64,000 nt of DNA from Mortierella sp. BCC40632 (GCA_011634665.1 WAEK01000004.1:2973501-3037500); one strand, 5' to 3'. Shown: positions 33,117 to 45,804, counted from the stretch's first letter. A program made the numbers and translations. Notes: generated by a model from the sequence alone, not told the origin.

Positions 33117-36100
33117 TTACATGTCCTCTGACAATCCATGACGACTCCAAAAGCTATTCATATCTTCGTTCTCTTCTGCATGTTCTTGTTCCGATACTTG
33201 AATCGAGTACTGAAAGAGTTGGTCAATCGCTTGTTCGAGACTCTTTGACTTTTCTTTGTTGTTCATCACGACTGGTACCACTCCTGGATCCTCTTCCTCC
33301 TCAGAAGATCCTTCCTCAACTTTCTGTAAAAGCTTGAGGCGCTTGACACGAGCAGATCCGTCCGTTGAACAGAGACTATTCAGGACCGAGGCCGTCTCTT
33401 CCTGAAAGCGAGGATGACGCCCCTCCTTCACTTCTTGATCCGAGTCCAGAACCAACTCGAGCAACATCCTGGTCAACTCACTATACATGTTTTGAAGCTC
33501 AAGTTCGTTCCTGGTCAACACTGGGAGAATCATTTCATACCGCCTAAAAAGCTTGGACAAGTACAGTGCTAACTCAACCATGGGAAACAGAATCGTTTGG
33601 AATGGTCAGCGCACGGAAGCTTTGCTTTTTTTTCTCAAGGACAAAAAAAAAAAAAAAAAAAAAAGCCTTTTTTGAACAGACCTCTTTTGACAATGATGGC
33701 AGGCATGCCTGCCATAGTTGCGCAGGCGGCTCCTAACGAAGAAGGCGTGTTCCCAGGAAGAACTCTGACAATAGAATAAAAATAATAAATAAAGGTGAAT
33801 CGAGCGAGTCCAATATCGAGAGCCAAATTGGCTTATTTGCGTGTAGAGAGAGAGCGAGAATGCCCCTACCTAAAGAGAAACGTAGCTTCCATTCCTTGCG
33901 GCTCTTGGTAAACCTCCATGGTATAGAGCGAAATGGGCAACTGGAGATCCAACAGATCATTCTCAAAGAGTTCATGGAAATGCGTCGTCGCCATCACCTT
34001 GGGTCGCTTTTCAAGCGGCAGTTTAGCAAAGTACTCTATCACCCCACAGAAAAGCCCTGCACCATCTAAGCAATTTTCAAAAGGAAGAAAGAGAGAGAGA
34101 GAAAAAAAAGGGGGGAAGGGGGGACCGTTACTCCAAGGAAAAGTATCTGTGATGGAGAAATGAGATGCATAAATCCTTTGAAAGGTAATCGACAGCTGGG
34201 ATAGTTACCCGTAGTCGCCGTGCCCTTTCCAAATTCGTCCAGCACGACCAGCGAGTTCCGAGTCGCCATTCGGATAGCCAAGTTGGTTTGCTGCAAATCT
34301 GTCATGAATGCACTCTGGATCTATTCTCCAACAGAATAGTCTAAAATTTGGTATCTGACATATTTTGAAGGAAGGAAGGAAGAGCAAAAAAAAAAAAAAA
34401 AACTTACGCTGGAAACAGTTTCTCGGGTCTGAAGTCGCGTCAGAATCTTGTCGGTCAGACCCACGACAGCCGAGTCAGCTGGCACAAAGCTTCCTACATG
34501 AGCCATGTAGGTAATCATTGCTACCTACTTGTCCAATCACATAGTGGTAAATAAGAGTCTCTCCTTGTCTCTTCCTCGTAACACAAAAAGTTTTTTTTTT
34601 TTTTGCTATCGCAAGGTTACCTGCTTTAGGTAGACACTCTTTCCAGAACTATTCGCTCCGCTCAGAATCATGACCCTGTTGTCCAATAAGGGATCGCGGA
34701 CATTCATACTGGACGTTCCACAAGTCGGCTGGTTCGAATCTGAGGCAGAGACAGAAGTGTTGTCCGAGTTTAGAACTTCAGAGACCACATCTATCTCTCC
34801 TAGATGTGTGTCATTAGTAACAAAGGAACTGACGACCAATTCCTGTAGCGGGTGCCTATGTTGATCCATGGGGGAAGGAGGGTGAGGAAAGTCAGTCAAC
34901 TGCTCGTTCTCATGCTGCCTCATGTAAATGCTTAAACAAGGGAAGGTGATTTGTAGAGCCCTCCGGTCGTATTACCGGCCATTTACTATATGTAGTACGT
35001 TCTCCTTTGTCATACTCGGTCTCTTGTAGTTCCTTATACGTGCAGTGTTAGCGAATGACACCAGCCTATACCAGACCGAACCCGCGCAATAGTCACGGAA
35101 TCATGGGTGAGTATCGAGAGCGTCACTTCCCTTCCTTTCCTTTCCTTTCCTTTCCTTTTTTTTTTTTTTTTTTTTTTTTTTGCGAGTTAATGCTACCCAT
35201 CCCAAGTGTTTTTGGTATACTTACACGTCAAGCTCCGCACAGAGCTCGCTACATGTCGCCAAGAGCATACTATACTCTAGTATCCGCTCTTGAAGGCCCT
35301 GCAAGATGTCAATCTCGCGGTCTTGAGCAGTATTTTGGAGAGGGATGTTATAGGGTTAGAGGGAGACTAGACTGATAAAAAAAAAAAAGTAAATCCTATA
35401 CTTACCAACTATTAGACCATGAATATCTCCGAGGTGCTCATCCAAATCTTGAGAGGGAGCAGAAAGGAGAGAGAGAGGGGGAGGAGTTGAATGAATCGAG
35501 CAAGTCGCTGCATGAGCCGGTCACTCTTCACTTTTTCAATTATTACAGTAAACTAAAGTTGTTTGTTCGTGCTACCTCGCATAGCCTTGTTCTTGTAATA
35601 CACCGTAGATTCTGTGCTAAACTGATAACCATTGGTAGTGAATACGCAGTAGAAGAAAAGGTAGGAAGATTACTTGTTTAAAAAATGTGCTTAGCATTGA
35701 GGATACACGAATAAAAAAATAAAAAGAAAAAAAATGTGTAGCGCATACTACCTGATAGCAAAGACCTTCCAAGTGAAAATCCTTTTCCGTCTTCCAGTTT
35801 GGGTTCATCGGAACAGTGATCAAGTACCCGAGCTGTGGAAAATAAATGACATTGATCGACGGTGTAAACTCGGAAGGGATCGTTTGACTAATCTCTTTAG
35901 CAATCTCGGACAGAAAACTGTCCAATCCATGATATGTCTGTCGCATCCTGTCCAACTCTTCGTCCACATTGTGCTTGACAACGCACCTCCCCTCATTGAC
36001 ACTCTCGTCAAAGTCAACCTAAGAAAAGTATCGAAAAAAAGGGGGGGAGTAGGAGTGGGGAGAAATTCAGATAAGGTTGGAGAGTGGGATGCACACGTAC

Positions 36101-38937
36101 TTTTCCCAAGGAAAGAATAGTCAGAGATCTACAAGCACATGCCCTAAACCTTACCACTTTGTTGATAAAGGCTCCAACGTCTCGGAGGTCTTGCGCCATA
36201 AAGCGCTCTTGGATCTATTGAAAAAAAAATGGAAAGGTGAAAAAAAGTCTTGCTCTCTAGCGAAAAGACCTCTATAGCACGAACCACCAAAAAGTACCTG
36301 TTGCAATATGGGTGCCTCTCCAGAGATAACGTCTTGTGATAGGCTGTAAATCTTGAGGCTATAGTAAACAAACTAGACTCATAAAATAGTTAGTAGAGTT
36401 AGTGCACGATTAAAAAAAAGAATAAGAGTGCAAGACGGCGGCAGAGAGAGAGAAAAGAACACAAGAATAAAAGGAGTCTAGTGGGAAGGATAAGGCGGTG
36501 ATGAAGAGGTGATAAAGGTTTATAGTATACCTGAAGAAGAGCCTGCCATTCTGCCAAGGTAGCTTTTCGAGGCAGAGCACTAAGGATCTTGGGAATGTTC
36601 TTGATATGTGCAAGACAGCCAGCCAACTGACCGACTATCGGTTGGTTCTCTGCTCGACAAAAACACTCGACTGTTTGGTGCCGAGCATTGATAATGTCGA
36701 GATCTCGAGAGGGTTGAAGGAACCACTGCTTTAGCAAGTATCTACCCTGAGAGGTCTTTGTTTGATTCATGATACCTATTCCAACGTAGTTCCGTCGTCC
36801 GAACAGTTAGTAAAATATACCGTAGTTACTAGAGGGAGCGGTTTCGGCGAAAGAAAAGAGTGTGTGAACACTACCATAAAGCGAGAGACCCTCCTTTCGG
36901 CCACGTGCACTGCTATGCATACTTGGATGAGATTCGTCTTCGAATATCTGTAATGAACTGTAAACAAGAAAGATTCAGGCCTTTATCACGTCAGATTCAG
37001 TTCCACCGGCTAGTCGCAGTAGCGTCACCACAAGAGAAGGAGGGATTTTACCTCAGAGTATTTGGAGTCACAAAGACAAAAGAGTCCCTATTGATGGACA
37101 AGTCGTTCTTGCATATTTCAGTGCTGGACTGACAATCCAAATTCGTTGACTACCCCAGCGGAACACTTACAAAGAAAACGAGTCAATGGCATAAATCTGC
37201 AGTCCCAGGTTGTTTCCTGTGGCATGTTGCTGAGAAATACCATGCCTGGTCAAAAAGTTGATGATCGCTCCCGCACAGCTCACCTAATAGTCGGATATTG
37301 TATTATTGGCATCGGGTCAAAGAGTTCATGAGTAGTATCCCCCCCTTCTTCTCTCCTTCCTCTCCCCTTACTCATTCCAATAAAGCTCTTTTGCCTTGTG
37401 TAGGCAGTCTGTTCAGCTTACACTCTCCACGCTTTGTAGATCAATCATGTTGGAAAGATAGAGCTGAGCCTGCTTCTGTATGGTCTCATCCGCGCTTGAT
37501 TCCTCAACTGACCGAGAGATCATCTGGGCTCTCATTCCAATGGCACCATGTCTACTGGATCCAGTAGAGGATCCTTCACTCGCTGATCGATATGCCCACA
37601 TCCCAGATCGTACAACGACCGATACCAGTCTGGATTTGGCAAGCTGGAATGAAAAGTCACTAGGTAGTCGTGTATCCACTGCAGTTTCTTCTCCCGTATC
37701 TAGTGGTAGTGAAACAAAGTACCATCTTAGTATTATTAGTTGGTGGTATGGGAATATTGGCAGGAGGAATGATGGTATAGTATGACCCATCTGAAAAAAA
37801 TGAGTTACGGCAACAGACTGCTCTATACCATTCAACTGCAGAGCCATTAGATTTTCTTCATCCGTCCGAGAACTCGTCAAGATCAGATTGGGGCGAACCT
37901 GGGTCTTAACTGGTCATTACATTATTTTAAAAAAAAGAACGGGGCAGATCGCTTGAATCTACTTTTCATTTTGCATTTTCCTCCAACTAAAGCCATGATG
38001 CAAGTGTTTTAGAGAGGCTCTTACTGATCTCGATCATGTCAACCACCGAGCAGAGTGCCATGTCTTGCATCACTCGGAGCTTTGCCTGTCGGCCGTCATA
38101 GTAGGCACATCCCATAGCTCTGCCCTTAATACTAACCGCAAGGATAGTCTAGTTAACAGTAGGCAGTAGCGCACACATTCTCTTTTGGTTAAATAGGCGA
38201 GGGACCAACCTAGCAGGTACTGCGAGTGAAGTGCTCCCAAAGTAAGGAAAGAACACACACGCTGTCTTTGGAGAAAACCAACTTGCCTCATAGTTAACTG
38301 AAGCAAAAGTGTCTTCAGAGAGCGTTGGCGCCCCTGTGGACTCGGCTCCCTCGATTGGCGGTTCTTGCCACTGAACTCTAGGTCTACTTTGAGGAGTTTG
38401 TTGTTGTTGTTGTTGCTGTTGATGTCTCTTGTCCTCCTCTACATCTTGCAACTTTGATGTCGTCGCGGTTGTTCCTGTTGTCCTAGTTCCCGTGGCAACA
38501 CAGGAAGGAGATTCACTATCAAGTAGTGCAGCAATATTGACTTTGGCAGAAGTGAACGAAGGCACAGGTGAGACTAAGGCGGACGAGTCGGTCAGATTCT
38601 GTTTCTGGGCAGCGACAGGCCATCGTTCAGTCAGAGCAGGGGGCAATAACGGAGAAGAGGACTCGGATGATGGTGGTAACTTCTCAGTAGGACGAGATGG
38701 CCTGAATAACCAAGCGGATCGTGTGGTCAAGTACGATGTGTCGGACGTCATTGGTGGCGTTGTCATGGAGATGGCCCCTGGAGGTTTCTTGGGGTCGCTA
38801 CTCTCGATGTTGTCGACTGGAGAAGTCATTTTTAGGATCTTTGGTCGACTCATACTAAAGCTATGTGAGCTTTGGCCAGACTTCTCCGACACCTGCTGCT
38901 CCCAGTCAGTAGCCTCCCAGAATCTCTTTGGTTCCAT
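33117..38937 (-). CDS. MSH5: MSH5, meiotic MutS homolog
   Basis: Twenty-one exons, 1178 residues, every junction in frame: 38937-38287, 38124-38025, 37909-37787, 37699-37422, 37283-37171, 37123-37052, 36957-36875, 36775-36531, 36372-36298, 36214-36155, 36018-35752, 35621-35576, 35447-35406, 35321-35225, 35065-34976, 34855-34621, 34524-34408, 34320-34209, 34065-33870, 33764-33682, 33568-33117. Walker A GANSSGKS (847-854), YMAHVGSFVPADSA, QSAFMTDLQQ, Walker B LVVLDEFGKGT (Asp926, Glu927) and TTHFHELF are MSH5-type. With MSH4 the protein forms a clamp that stabilises recombination intermediates for crossovers; it lacks the mismatch-recognition domain of other MutS proteins. The first about 217 residues are a disordered Ser/Pro/Gln-rich extension, so the start is less certain (a second Met lies at 38853). 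Intron 1 is GC-AG. No exon is broken, so the gene looks functional. Confidence 0.93.
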
Positions 38938-39364
38938 GCCTAGAGTCAATATGTAGCGGTGATCTTGGTGGGCGAGATAAGGACGACACAGCTGTTGTGT
39001 CTGTTCACTGGATGCTGTGGTGCAGTGCAGTCTCACTATTGCTGGCCTCTGAGATAGAGTTCGCCCTTGGTGAGCTACTGCTTTGACTCTTTTGCTTATA
39101 AAAATATTGTCCTCTACATTTTTACAAAAGCTTACTGGGTACCTCTGGACGTCTTTGACCAGAAAAGCGCATATCAAAATGTAGCCCAGGTGGGTTTAAA
39201 TAGAAGTCATGAAATGCTTCGCACCATCAGTAAGGTACTCGTGACTATACTGCCGTGAATAGCAAGCTGGGTCGAGTCTCAGTAGGATGACGGAACTGTC
39301 GACTGCCAGGCTCTAGGCAGTCCTCAAATATGTCTAGTTGTGGTTGGGAGAAACTTCATGTTTT
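38938..39364. other. Gap upstream of MSH5
   Basis: An open frame continues upstream from the MSH5 start to about 39177 but is not recognisable. Probably the MSH5 promoter and leader, perhaps with an upstream exon. Nothing else seen. Confidence 0.35.
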
Positions 39365-39674
39365 TCACAAAGGCGTTAAGGAAGTTGGTTTTGGTGTAAA
39401 AAGTTTGTTGGTATTTGCCTTGATGTCGGCATGGAGGTCGCCCTGCATAAGAAAGAGTGCGATGTTAGAACCACAAAAAAGAGCACGAGTGAACTCATAC
39501 CATCTTGATCAACACAAAGTCGGTAGAGTGCTGCGAAACATCATGTGACGTTGTAATCTCTCACTCTCTCCATTTACTAAGGTAAAACTTTTTTTTTTAT
39601 GGATTCGGCTGCACAAATAGCAACATAGTGCGTCAGGGGATCATCCGAGTAAAAAGACTAAACAGCTAAAATTA

Positions 39675-39722
<48 letters not shown>

Positions 39723-39971
39723 GGGAGGGGGAGGAAGCGAAAGGGTAGGTAAAAGAAAAAAGTTCATCTTACTCGACACAAGAAGAAGAAGAAGAAGAAG
39801 AAGAAGAAGAAGAAAGCAGTAGGCATACAGGTGTATAAAAACATTCAAACAGCAAAAGCGAAGAGGTATCTTTGTAATAACGAGCAACTTGGACAAAAGA
39901 AGTATCATCAGCATTCAGGGTCTTGAACTTTTGGAACAAGGAATCCAAAATCAACGGGCGAGTCAGGGATG
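39365..39971 (-). CDS. Three 3'-terminal exons of an unrecognised gene
   Basis: Exons 39971-39829, 39530-39501 and 39442-39365 join in frame (the first acceptor in phase 1, then phase 0, phase 0) and read SLTRPLILDSLFQKFKT..., then HSTDFVLIKM, then GDLHADIKANTNKLF... to a TGA. The donors GTATGC and GTATGA and the acceptors TCGCAG and ATGCAG are clean. The segment is too short for a family call. The first coding exon is not found: an ATG overlapping the CENP-T stop (40076) begins a frame whose only nearby donor is in the wrong phase. The large intron (39531-39828) contains a 46-A run and a (GAA)n tract. Confidence 0.5.
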
Positions 39972-40074
39972 CTGTGATGAAGGGCCAGTAAAAAAAAATA
40001 AAAATAAAAATAAAAATTATACAAGTAGTAAATGGCCCTAGTCAAGCCTCCTCTCCCCCTGGGTACTCTTGTCA

Positions 40075-40527
40075 TCACTGCCGTCGCAACTGTCTCATAT
40101 CCGAAGGAAAGAGTACTAGGTCCCGAAGTTCACGCGGAAGGTACTGCTGAAGGAGTGATTCTACCGACACTTTGTTGTTGGTGATCCGGAGCCTAACCCA
40201 TAACAAGTGCAAAAAAAAAGGGGGGAGTCTTGTTTAGATATCTCTACCTTTTCTTTCCTTCTTTCCTTTCTTTCGGTGACGGTGCCACTGGCACTGGGCC
40301 AGCTCTCTCTCTCTCTCTCTCTCTTTACCTTTGCATCAAACACTCTACATCCGACTCGTCAATCGTTTTGCGTCCAGCATGTTCTGCATAGGCTGCCAAG
40401 TCTCCAGATACTTGCTCAAAAAACATATGTGACCTGTTATCCAAATTGACATTGACACAGGGAAGGGGGGAGGGTGTCAATAAAGTCAGTATTAATCTCT
40501 GCTCCGCAAACATCCTGATCAACGGTC

Positions 40528-40571
<44 letters not shown>

Positions 40572-43313
40572 AATAATAACATATGGACACTTACCCTTCA
40601 AGGACAGCTTCCATTGCCTCACGAGAAACTCGGGCTCTCGAAAATGTGTTCACAAGCTGTTTTTGAAGACTGGTGGGCATGGATGGCACAGCACCTCCTG
40701 ACTTGGTTTTGCTGTTGTTGTCGGGATCCGATTCGAATAACCGAGAAAAGACAGGGTGCCAGAATTAGTCATCTCATCAAAAGGATGCCGTTTTCTTAGT
40801 TGGATCCCTTTCCCGGCACCTTTTTTTGGGAGAGAGAGAGAGAAATCACAAGTCACTTACCGCGCCTTCTTCTTTGGCTCTGGTTGCGATGTTGGCAAGA
40901 CATTGCCATTAGACATGATCCCAAGCTCACTCGGGAAATCATCAAAGTACTGGACACCCCCTGTTCCGGCAGCAGTCTCTTCTTCCTCTTGTCGCAATTG
41001 TTCTTCATCCCTTTCCTCTTCTTCTTCCTCTTCTTCTCTAAGCTCCTCTTCCCATTGTTCTCGTCCTTGACCTTGCTCTAAACCAGGATCATCAGGCCTC
41101 TCCAAAGTCTGATCGACTTCTCCTTGCTCCATGGGATACTGCTGATCATGGTCAAATCCATCCTCCCCTTGCTCCATCATCTGATCCATGTCTGCTGCTC
41201 CAGAGTCCATGGCAGGACCATTGTTGGGTCTTGCTGTATCAGCATCAGCATCGTCGGCACCCATCCCTGCCGACTCTAAATCTCCAGTACTGCCAGCAAG
41301 AGTATTCCATTCAGTTGCTCCTTCGTCATCTGTATACAACTGTTGAGTCGGCTCAAAATCCAGGGCCTGCTCCGGATGGGGTGTATCTTCAAGCCCCATG
41401 CCTTGCTCTGACTGTCCCTGTCCATGATGTGACCGAGATCCTTGCTGTTGTTGTCCTTGATCCTCCTCTTGGATATCCTCCCAGCCTTCATCCATGTTGA
41501 TATCAATATCATTCTCATCTACAACAATCACTTCATGGTCACCCTCGTTTCCAGATCCTGATCCAACTTTTGATCCCAAGAGCCCAAAATCTACCGTCGC
41601 CTCCTCATGACCACTCAACAAGGACAATCCAAGGCGACCACTCTGTTGTTGTCGCTCTTGCGAGTCGCTCGCAAAGGTCATTTTGGTCTCGGTCGAAAGA
41701 CTCTCAATGGTTGTCCTGCTCATGTTTATATGAGAAGCTTCACCCGAGGAGAAACGAGGATCCATTTCCTGACCATCCTCCAAATAATGGTCCGGCCCCA
41801 GATCTAGACCCATGTCCATATCTGGTCCCAGATCCGCTACATCTCCATAATCTTGTTCAAGTCCAGGTTGAGAGAGCGATCTTTGACGACTACGGCCACG
41901 ATCTTCCAAGGGTCCTGTAATATCATCAATATGTTGGGGTCGACTTCCAAAGGCTGCAGAGCTTGTGAAGGGGTCCAAAAGCTCATCCTGGATCACTGTC
42001 GTCAGGTCCCTGGTGTCATCGCCATCGAAGTATGCTTCCTCCCCGTTCTCGTCCAAATGGGTACCCTCTGTTCTAAATCCTGGTATCCCAAAGGATGACC
42101 CCCTGGATCGGGAACCATCATTCCGTCGAAGCATAGCAGAGGCCGCCTCCTCTTCCCATAAACGGAGATAGTCATCTGGATCCAGGTCTGGGTGACTCTG
42201 CTTAAACTGTTGAAAAGATCTACGCTCTGCCGAGGACATGCCGGACATGCCCAAAGGACGATGTGATGACGTCGTCGACCCTTGTTGCCTTGTACTCTTT
42301 GTTGTTGAAAGACTGTCCTCATCTTCGTCGGGTGGGATAGGAAAGTATTTGGTTCGGGGTGATTTCGGGGTCAGTTTTCGCCATTGTGAGCTTCCTGGGA
42401 TAGGCTGTCGTTCCGGAGTCGGTTGTGAAGGCGGATTAAATCCGGGAACTATCCAAGTCATCGTCTGGGGGTCAGTACACCTTGGTCAAGACTTTTGTTT
42501 TTGTCCCTGGAAGACCTTGGTTCACTCGAGAAAATAAAATATGGCTTACTTCTGCTCAAAACTCGCAAGATTCCCATGGGTGAATGCTTATCACGTCCGA
42601 CTCTTCCTCGTCGGTTGGCATCCAGGATGAGTTGGTTCACTCGCGCCTGGTTCGCATCAGCAAGAGCACGAAGTGGCGTCATGGGAGGATTAGCTGACCG
42701 AGAACGACGTCGAGAATTCCTGCGTCCAGATCCTGGTGCCGAAGAGACTGCGCGTGATTCTCGCTTTGGGGTTTGTGGGATATTTGCGTGTGAGGTTAGG
42801 TCCTGCTCAGTACGGATGTAAAAGAGGAGGTATAAGGAACACACAGTTAGTCATCATTATGTTTTCATTACTGTGGGTGGAGGAGAAGCCTATCTAGATA
42901 GTTGGACGACTGAAATGATTCAAGCTGCCTACCGTCGTCCAGTCGGTATTGTCTCCATCAAGTACTGCCATGGCTTGTTGATTCCCTGTCTGATTCTCTG
43001 GTGTTGTTTCCCGAGCCAATCTCTCTGCCAACGCTACAGCTTCCGTGTCACCATTGATGTCGGCCAACTCAGTGCCATTGCCATTTCTACTATTGGCAGT
43101 CCTTTTGACTCCGGCACTCATTCTCGGCAGGACTCCAATGTGGGTCTGATGCAGTGCCTCGAGTAGATGCTCGTCCACGACCGTTCTTCGGGTCCTGGTT
43201 CCATGGGGTGTGGGAGGGTACTTTTTCTGTATCCGGGGCTGCATTGTGCCATAATTTGGACGACGCAACCCTGTTGTCCGAGGCATTGGCCGCGGCGTCC
43301 CACTGCCTTCCAT
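40075..43313 (-). CDS. CENPT: CENP-T, histone-fold inner kinetochore protein
   Basis: Exons 43313-42933, 42802-42550, 42448-40861, 40711-40595, 40433-40329 and 40192-40075 give 853 residues, all in frame. The C-terminal 100 residues are the CENP-T histone fold: SMPTSLQKQLVNTFSRARVS, FFEQVSGDLAAYAEHAGRKTIDESDVECLM, then LLQQYLPRELRDLV. The N-terminus is basic with TPRP and TPHGTRTRR segments. A long acidic Gln/Glu/Asp-rich middle (about 210-740) looks disordered. In animals and yeasts CENP-T binds CENP-W with its histone fold at centromeric DNA and recruits Ndc80 through its N-terminus. The acceptor of exon 3 is TTGGATAG; a nearer CCCCAG gives a stop. The intron before exon 5 holds a T-run/A-run pair at 40528-40569. 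An ATG overlaps the stop codon (TGATG). Confidence 0.9.
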
Positions 43314-43411
43314 GTCCACGACGATGAGAAAAAGAAAAAAAAAAAATAGAGAAGAGAGGAAGGTTACATGAATCTGCAAGGAACACGAGATTTTTTTATT
43401 CATCAATCAGA

Positions 43412-45017
43412 TCACGTGCGAGCTCCACGCGCGCTCTTCAAGAGCTTCTCCAAATCATCGCCCTCGATCTTGGACCACTTTTCGCGTGGGTCCCCAATAT
43501 AGCCCTGCCACCAGACAAGGCCCTCGGCACTGTCTGCTGCATGCAGGATTCGTTCGTCCATCTTGGGGTCACAACTGCTGTACCATTTCTTTTCTGCAAG
43601 GACCGCTACCTTCTTGCCATCTTCTCGTTCTCGGCCAAACAACACGATCGTCGAGGACCGTGTTCCGTACTCGCTGTTGCCGGATTGCACCTTGGGGACA
43701 AAGACTCTCTTGCGAAGACCCATCACGAACCCAGGCAAGGTCAGCTCCTCCTCCTCAAAGGGACTTGTGTGCACGCGAAGGAGCGTCAGCATCTCGATCA
43801 CTAGCCAAGCCAACTCTTTTTGATCATCGTCAATGTCGTCCTCTTGGTCGCTTGTCTCTGTGACTTTGGTCATGGATGCATGGATTCCGGTTCCAAAGAG
43901 TTGGACGCTATCCTTCAAGACCTTTCCAAGAGCCTCCACACCCACATCGACCTTTGTCCACGGCCGTGCGAACACAGAGTTACTGACACCAACAATCGAG
44001 CCCGATCGGATCGGGTTGTTTACATCACTTGATTCAACGGTGCTAGTCTTGTCCGCCCCTGCATCTGAAGAAGTACAGTCATCGGCATTGGCTGCGCTGG
44101 AAAAGAACTTGACCTCAGAACCTTCTCGGTTTCCTCCCACGACTTGTTGTTCGCCTCCATTCTGAACCACCAACAGATTCAGACCCTCAAACTCGTCTTC
44201 CCATCCCATCGCTCGTTTCCGGAACCATCGTTCGGCTCGGTGTTGTGATAGAGGTCGGTTCTCTTGGTTATTGGACACAGTCCTGTTCTCTTCTCCCTCT
44301 GGTGTTGAATCTTGCGTACAGGCATCTGCACCTGCAGCGGCTCGGACTCTTCTCTTCTTTTCAAGATCGTCATGTGCGGCTGCCATGGTGACCAGGTACT
44401 CTCCACAGACCTTGCCCCGCGACAGTTTGGGTGTGTCCTTTGCATGTTCTTCATAATACGAGTCCAACTCGCGGTAGTTGGTGAGCGCAACCAAGTCACC
44501 ATGGGTTGTCATTCCGAGCCAGGTGCCCGGCAGATGTTCTGTAGAGAGTGTAAGGGTCACTTTGTCTTGCACTTGGGGATGCGTGGTATCATGGCTGGCG
44601 TCGTCTAGGTCGTCAGCACAGGTGACGGACTCTGTTTCTTCGATGGTATAGTTTTTGGTCTTGGCAGGCTGGAGGTCCTGGCCAGAGATGATCCCTACAT
44701 GAGCGGTGTTGGCCAGGTCTTCGGAGGTTGCAGTACCATGCGAGGCAACCTGTCGGGCTTCTTTCAGGATGGGATCCAGATCCCAGAAGTCGGCTCGGGA
44801 AGTGTTTCGTTTGAGGAACTCGTCTCTGTTGCTAGCAAAGGCGCTAAGAATGGTTGAATGGAAGAGAATGTATGCAGACGGGATTAGAAAGGAGCGACCA
44901 TGGATGGACACAGGGTTGTGGTAAGAGAAATGAACAGGTAAAGAAAGAGAGAGAGAGAACTTGCAATTTGAACCGAGGATGATTGGCATTAGGAAGAGTC
45001 CAGAGGAGAATGCACAT
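43412..45017 (-). CDS. TANGO2 / NRDE-family protein
   Basis: Exons 45017-44965 and 44843-43412 give 494 residues. Splicing with a GC-AG donor (GCAAGT at 44964) rebuilds MCILLWT...RFKFAFASNRDEFLKR, matching the NRDE motif and invariant Cys2 at the start of this family. A GT donor a few bases on would break frame. Further family motifs: GTWLGMTTHGDLVALTNYR and SRGKVCGEYL. The protein is much longer than animal TANGO2 (about 276 residues) through acidic and Ser/Thr-rich insertions (around 85-145 and 230-330). Family members are linked to heme trafficking, lipid metabolism and mitochondrial or Golgi functions; the exact role is unsettled. Confidence 0.9.
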
Positions 45018-45804
45018 TGTGGTTGGGAATGGAGAATGAAATAGTTGATTTAGGTGGATTGGGTTGGATTGGGTTGGATTGGGTTGGATTGGGTTGGATT
45101 GGGTTGGATTGGATGAATAGATGGATAGTGAAGAAGAAGGATTGAATGAACTAGAAGAAAAAGAGAAAAAGAAGCATGAGACGCCCCTTTTATCAAAGAT
45201 TAGAAAGAGAAATGGATCGATTTGATGGACAAGAGTGGATGAGACCCGAACAATAGACTTGTTCCCTGTTGTCGGGGTTGAAAGAGTACATATTCAGCCT
45301 TGCGTCTGTGCCCTTCCGTCACTCTTACTCCACTGAACGAGACTACTACACTACTCTTAGCAGAAGAAGGACAAGTCAAGGAGAGTCGTCCTAGACACAC
45401 ACATACAAGTGGGCCGGGAAGAGACAACTCTCCAAGGGAACACAAACCGGCCAAAGCGGCAGAATGTCTTTTCCTTCGGCATGGATCGAGTCAATTGGCG
45501 TCATGTCTCGATGCCCAACGCTCAATAAGGCTCTGCTTCCGCCCCCTCTCCTTCTTTAATCCTTCCCTCTTTCCCCACACCACTCAACAGAGAAGAGAGG
45601 CGGTGTGACAATCCAGGGATAGATGATCACCCCTCCTCTACCCCCCACTCCTCTCATTCCCTTTGATAAATCGGTTGCCACTCCTACTATAGTACTCACA
45701 GACATTCCCCTTCACATCAATCCATTCATCTATTCATCAACCCGTTTATTCGTCTATTCGTCTTTTCAGAAACAACCTACAACTACATCCACAGCAACCG
45801 CAAC
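45018..45804. other. Intergenic between TANGO2 and the aspartic protease
   Basis: Upstream region of TANGO2 (with a 10-base minisatellite) and the 3' flank of the protease gene. No supportable gene; ORFs at 45200-45608 have no family motif. Confidence 0.45.
45051..45114 (+). repeat. 10-base minisatellite GGGTTGGATT, about six copies
   Basis: Five perfect GGGTTGGATT units (45061-45110) with partial copies on both sides. Starts 34 bases upstream of the TANGO2 start codon, so probably in its leader or promoter. The coding-strand unit is AATCCAACCC. Confidence 0.9.

Noticed and set aside
43314..43406. Upstream in-frame Met of CENP-T giving a hydrophobic N-terminus
   Set aside because: The extension is translated from a T run (Phe/Leu) and would give a nuclear protein a signal-like segment; the Met at 43313 fits better.
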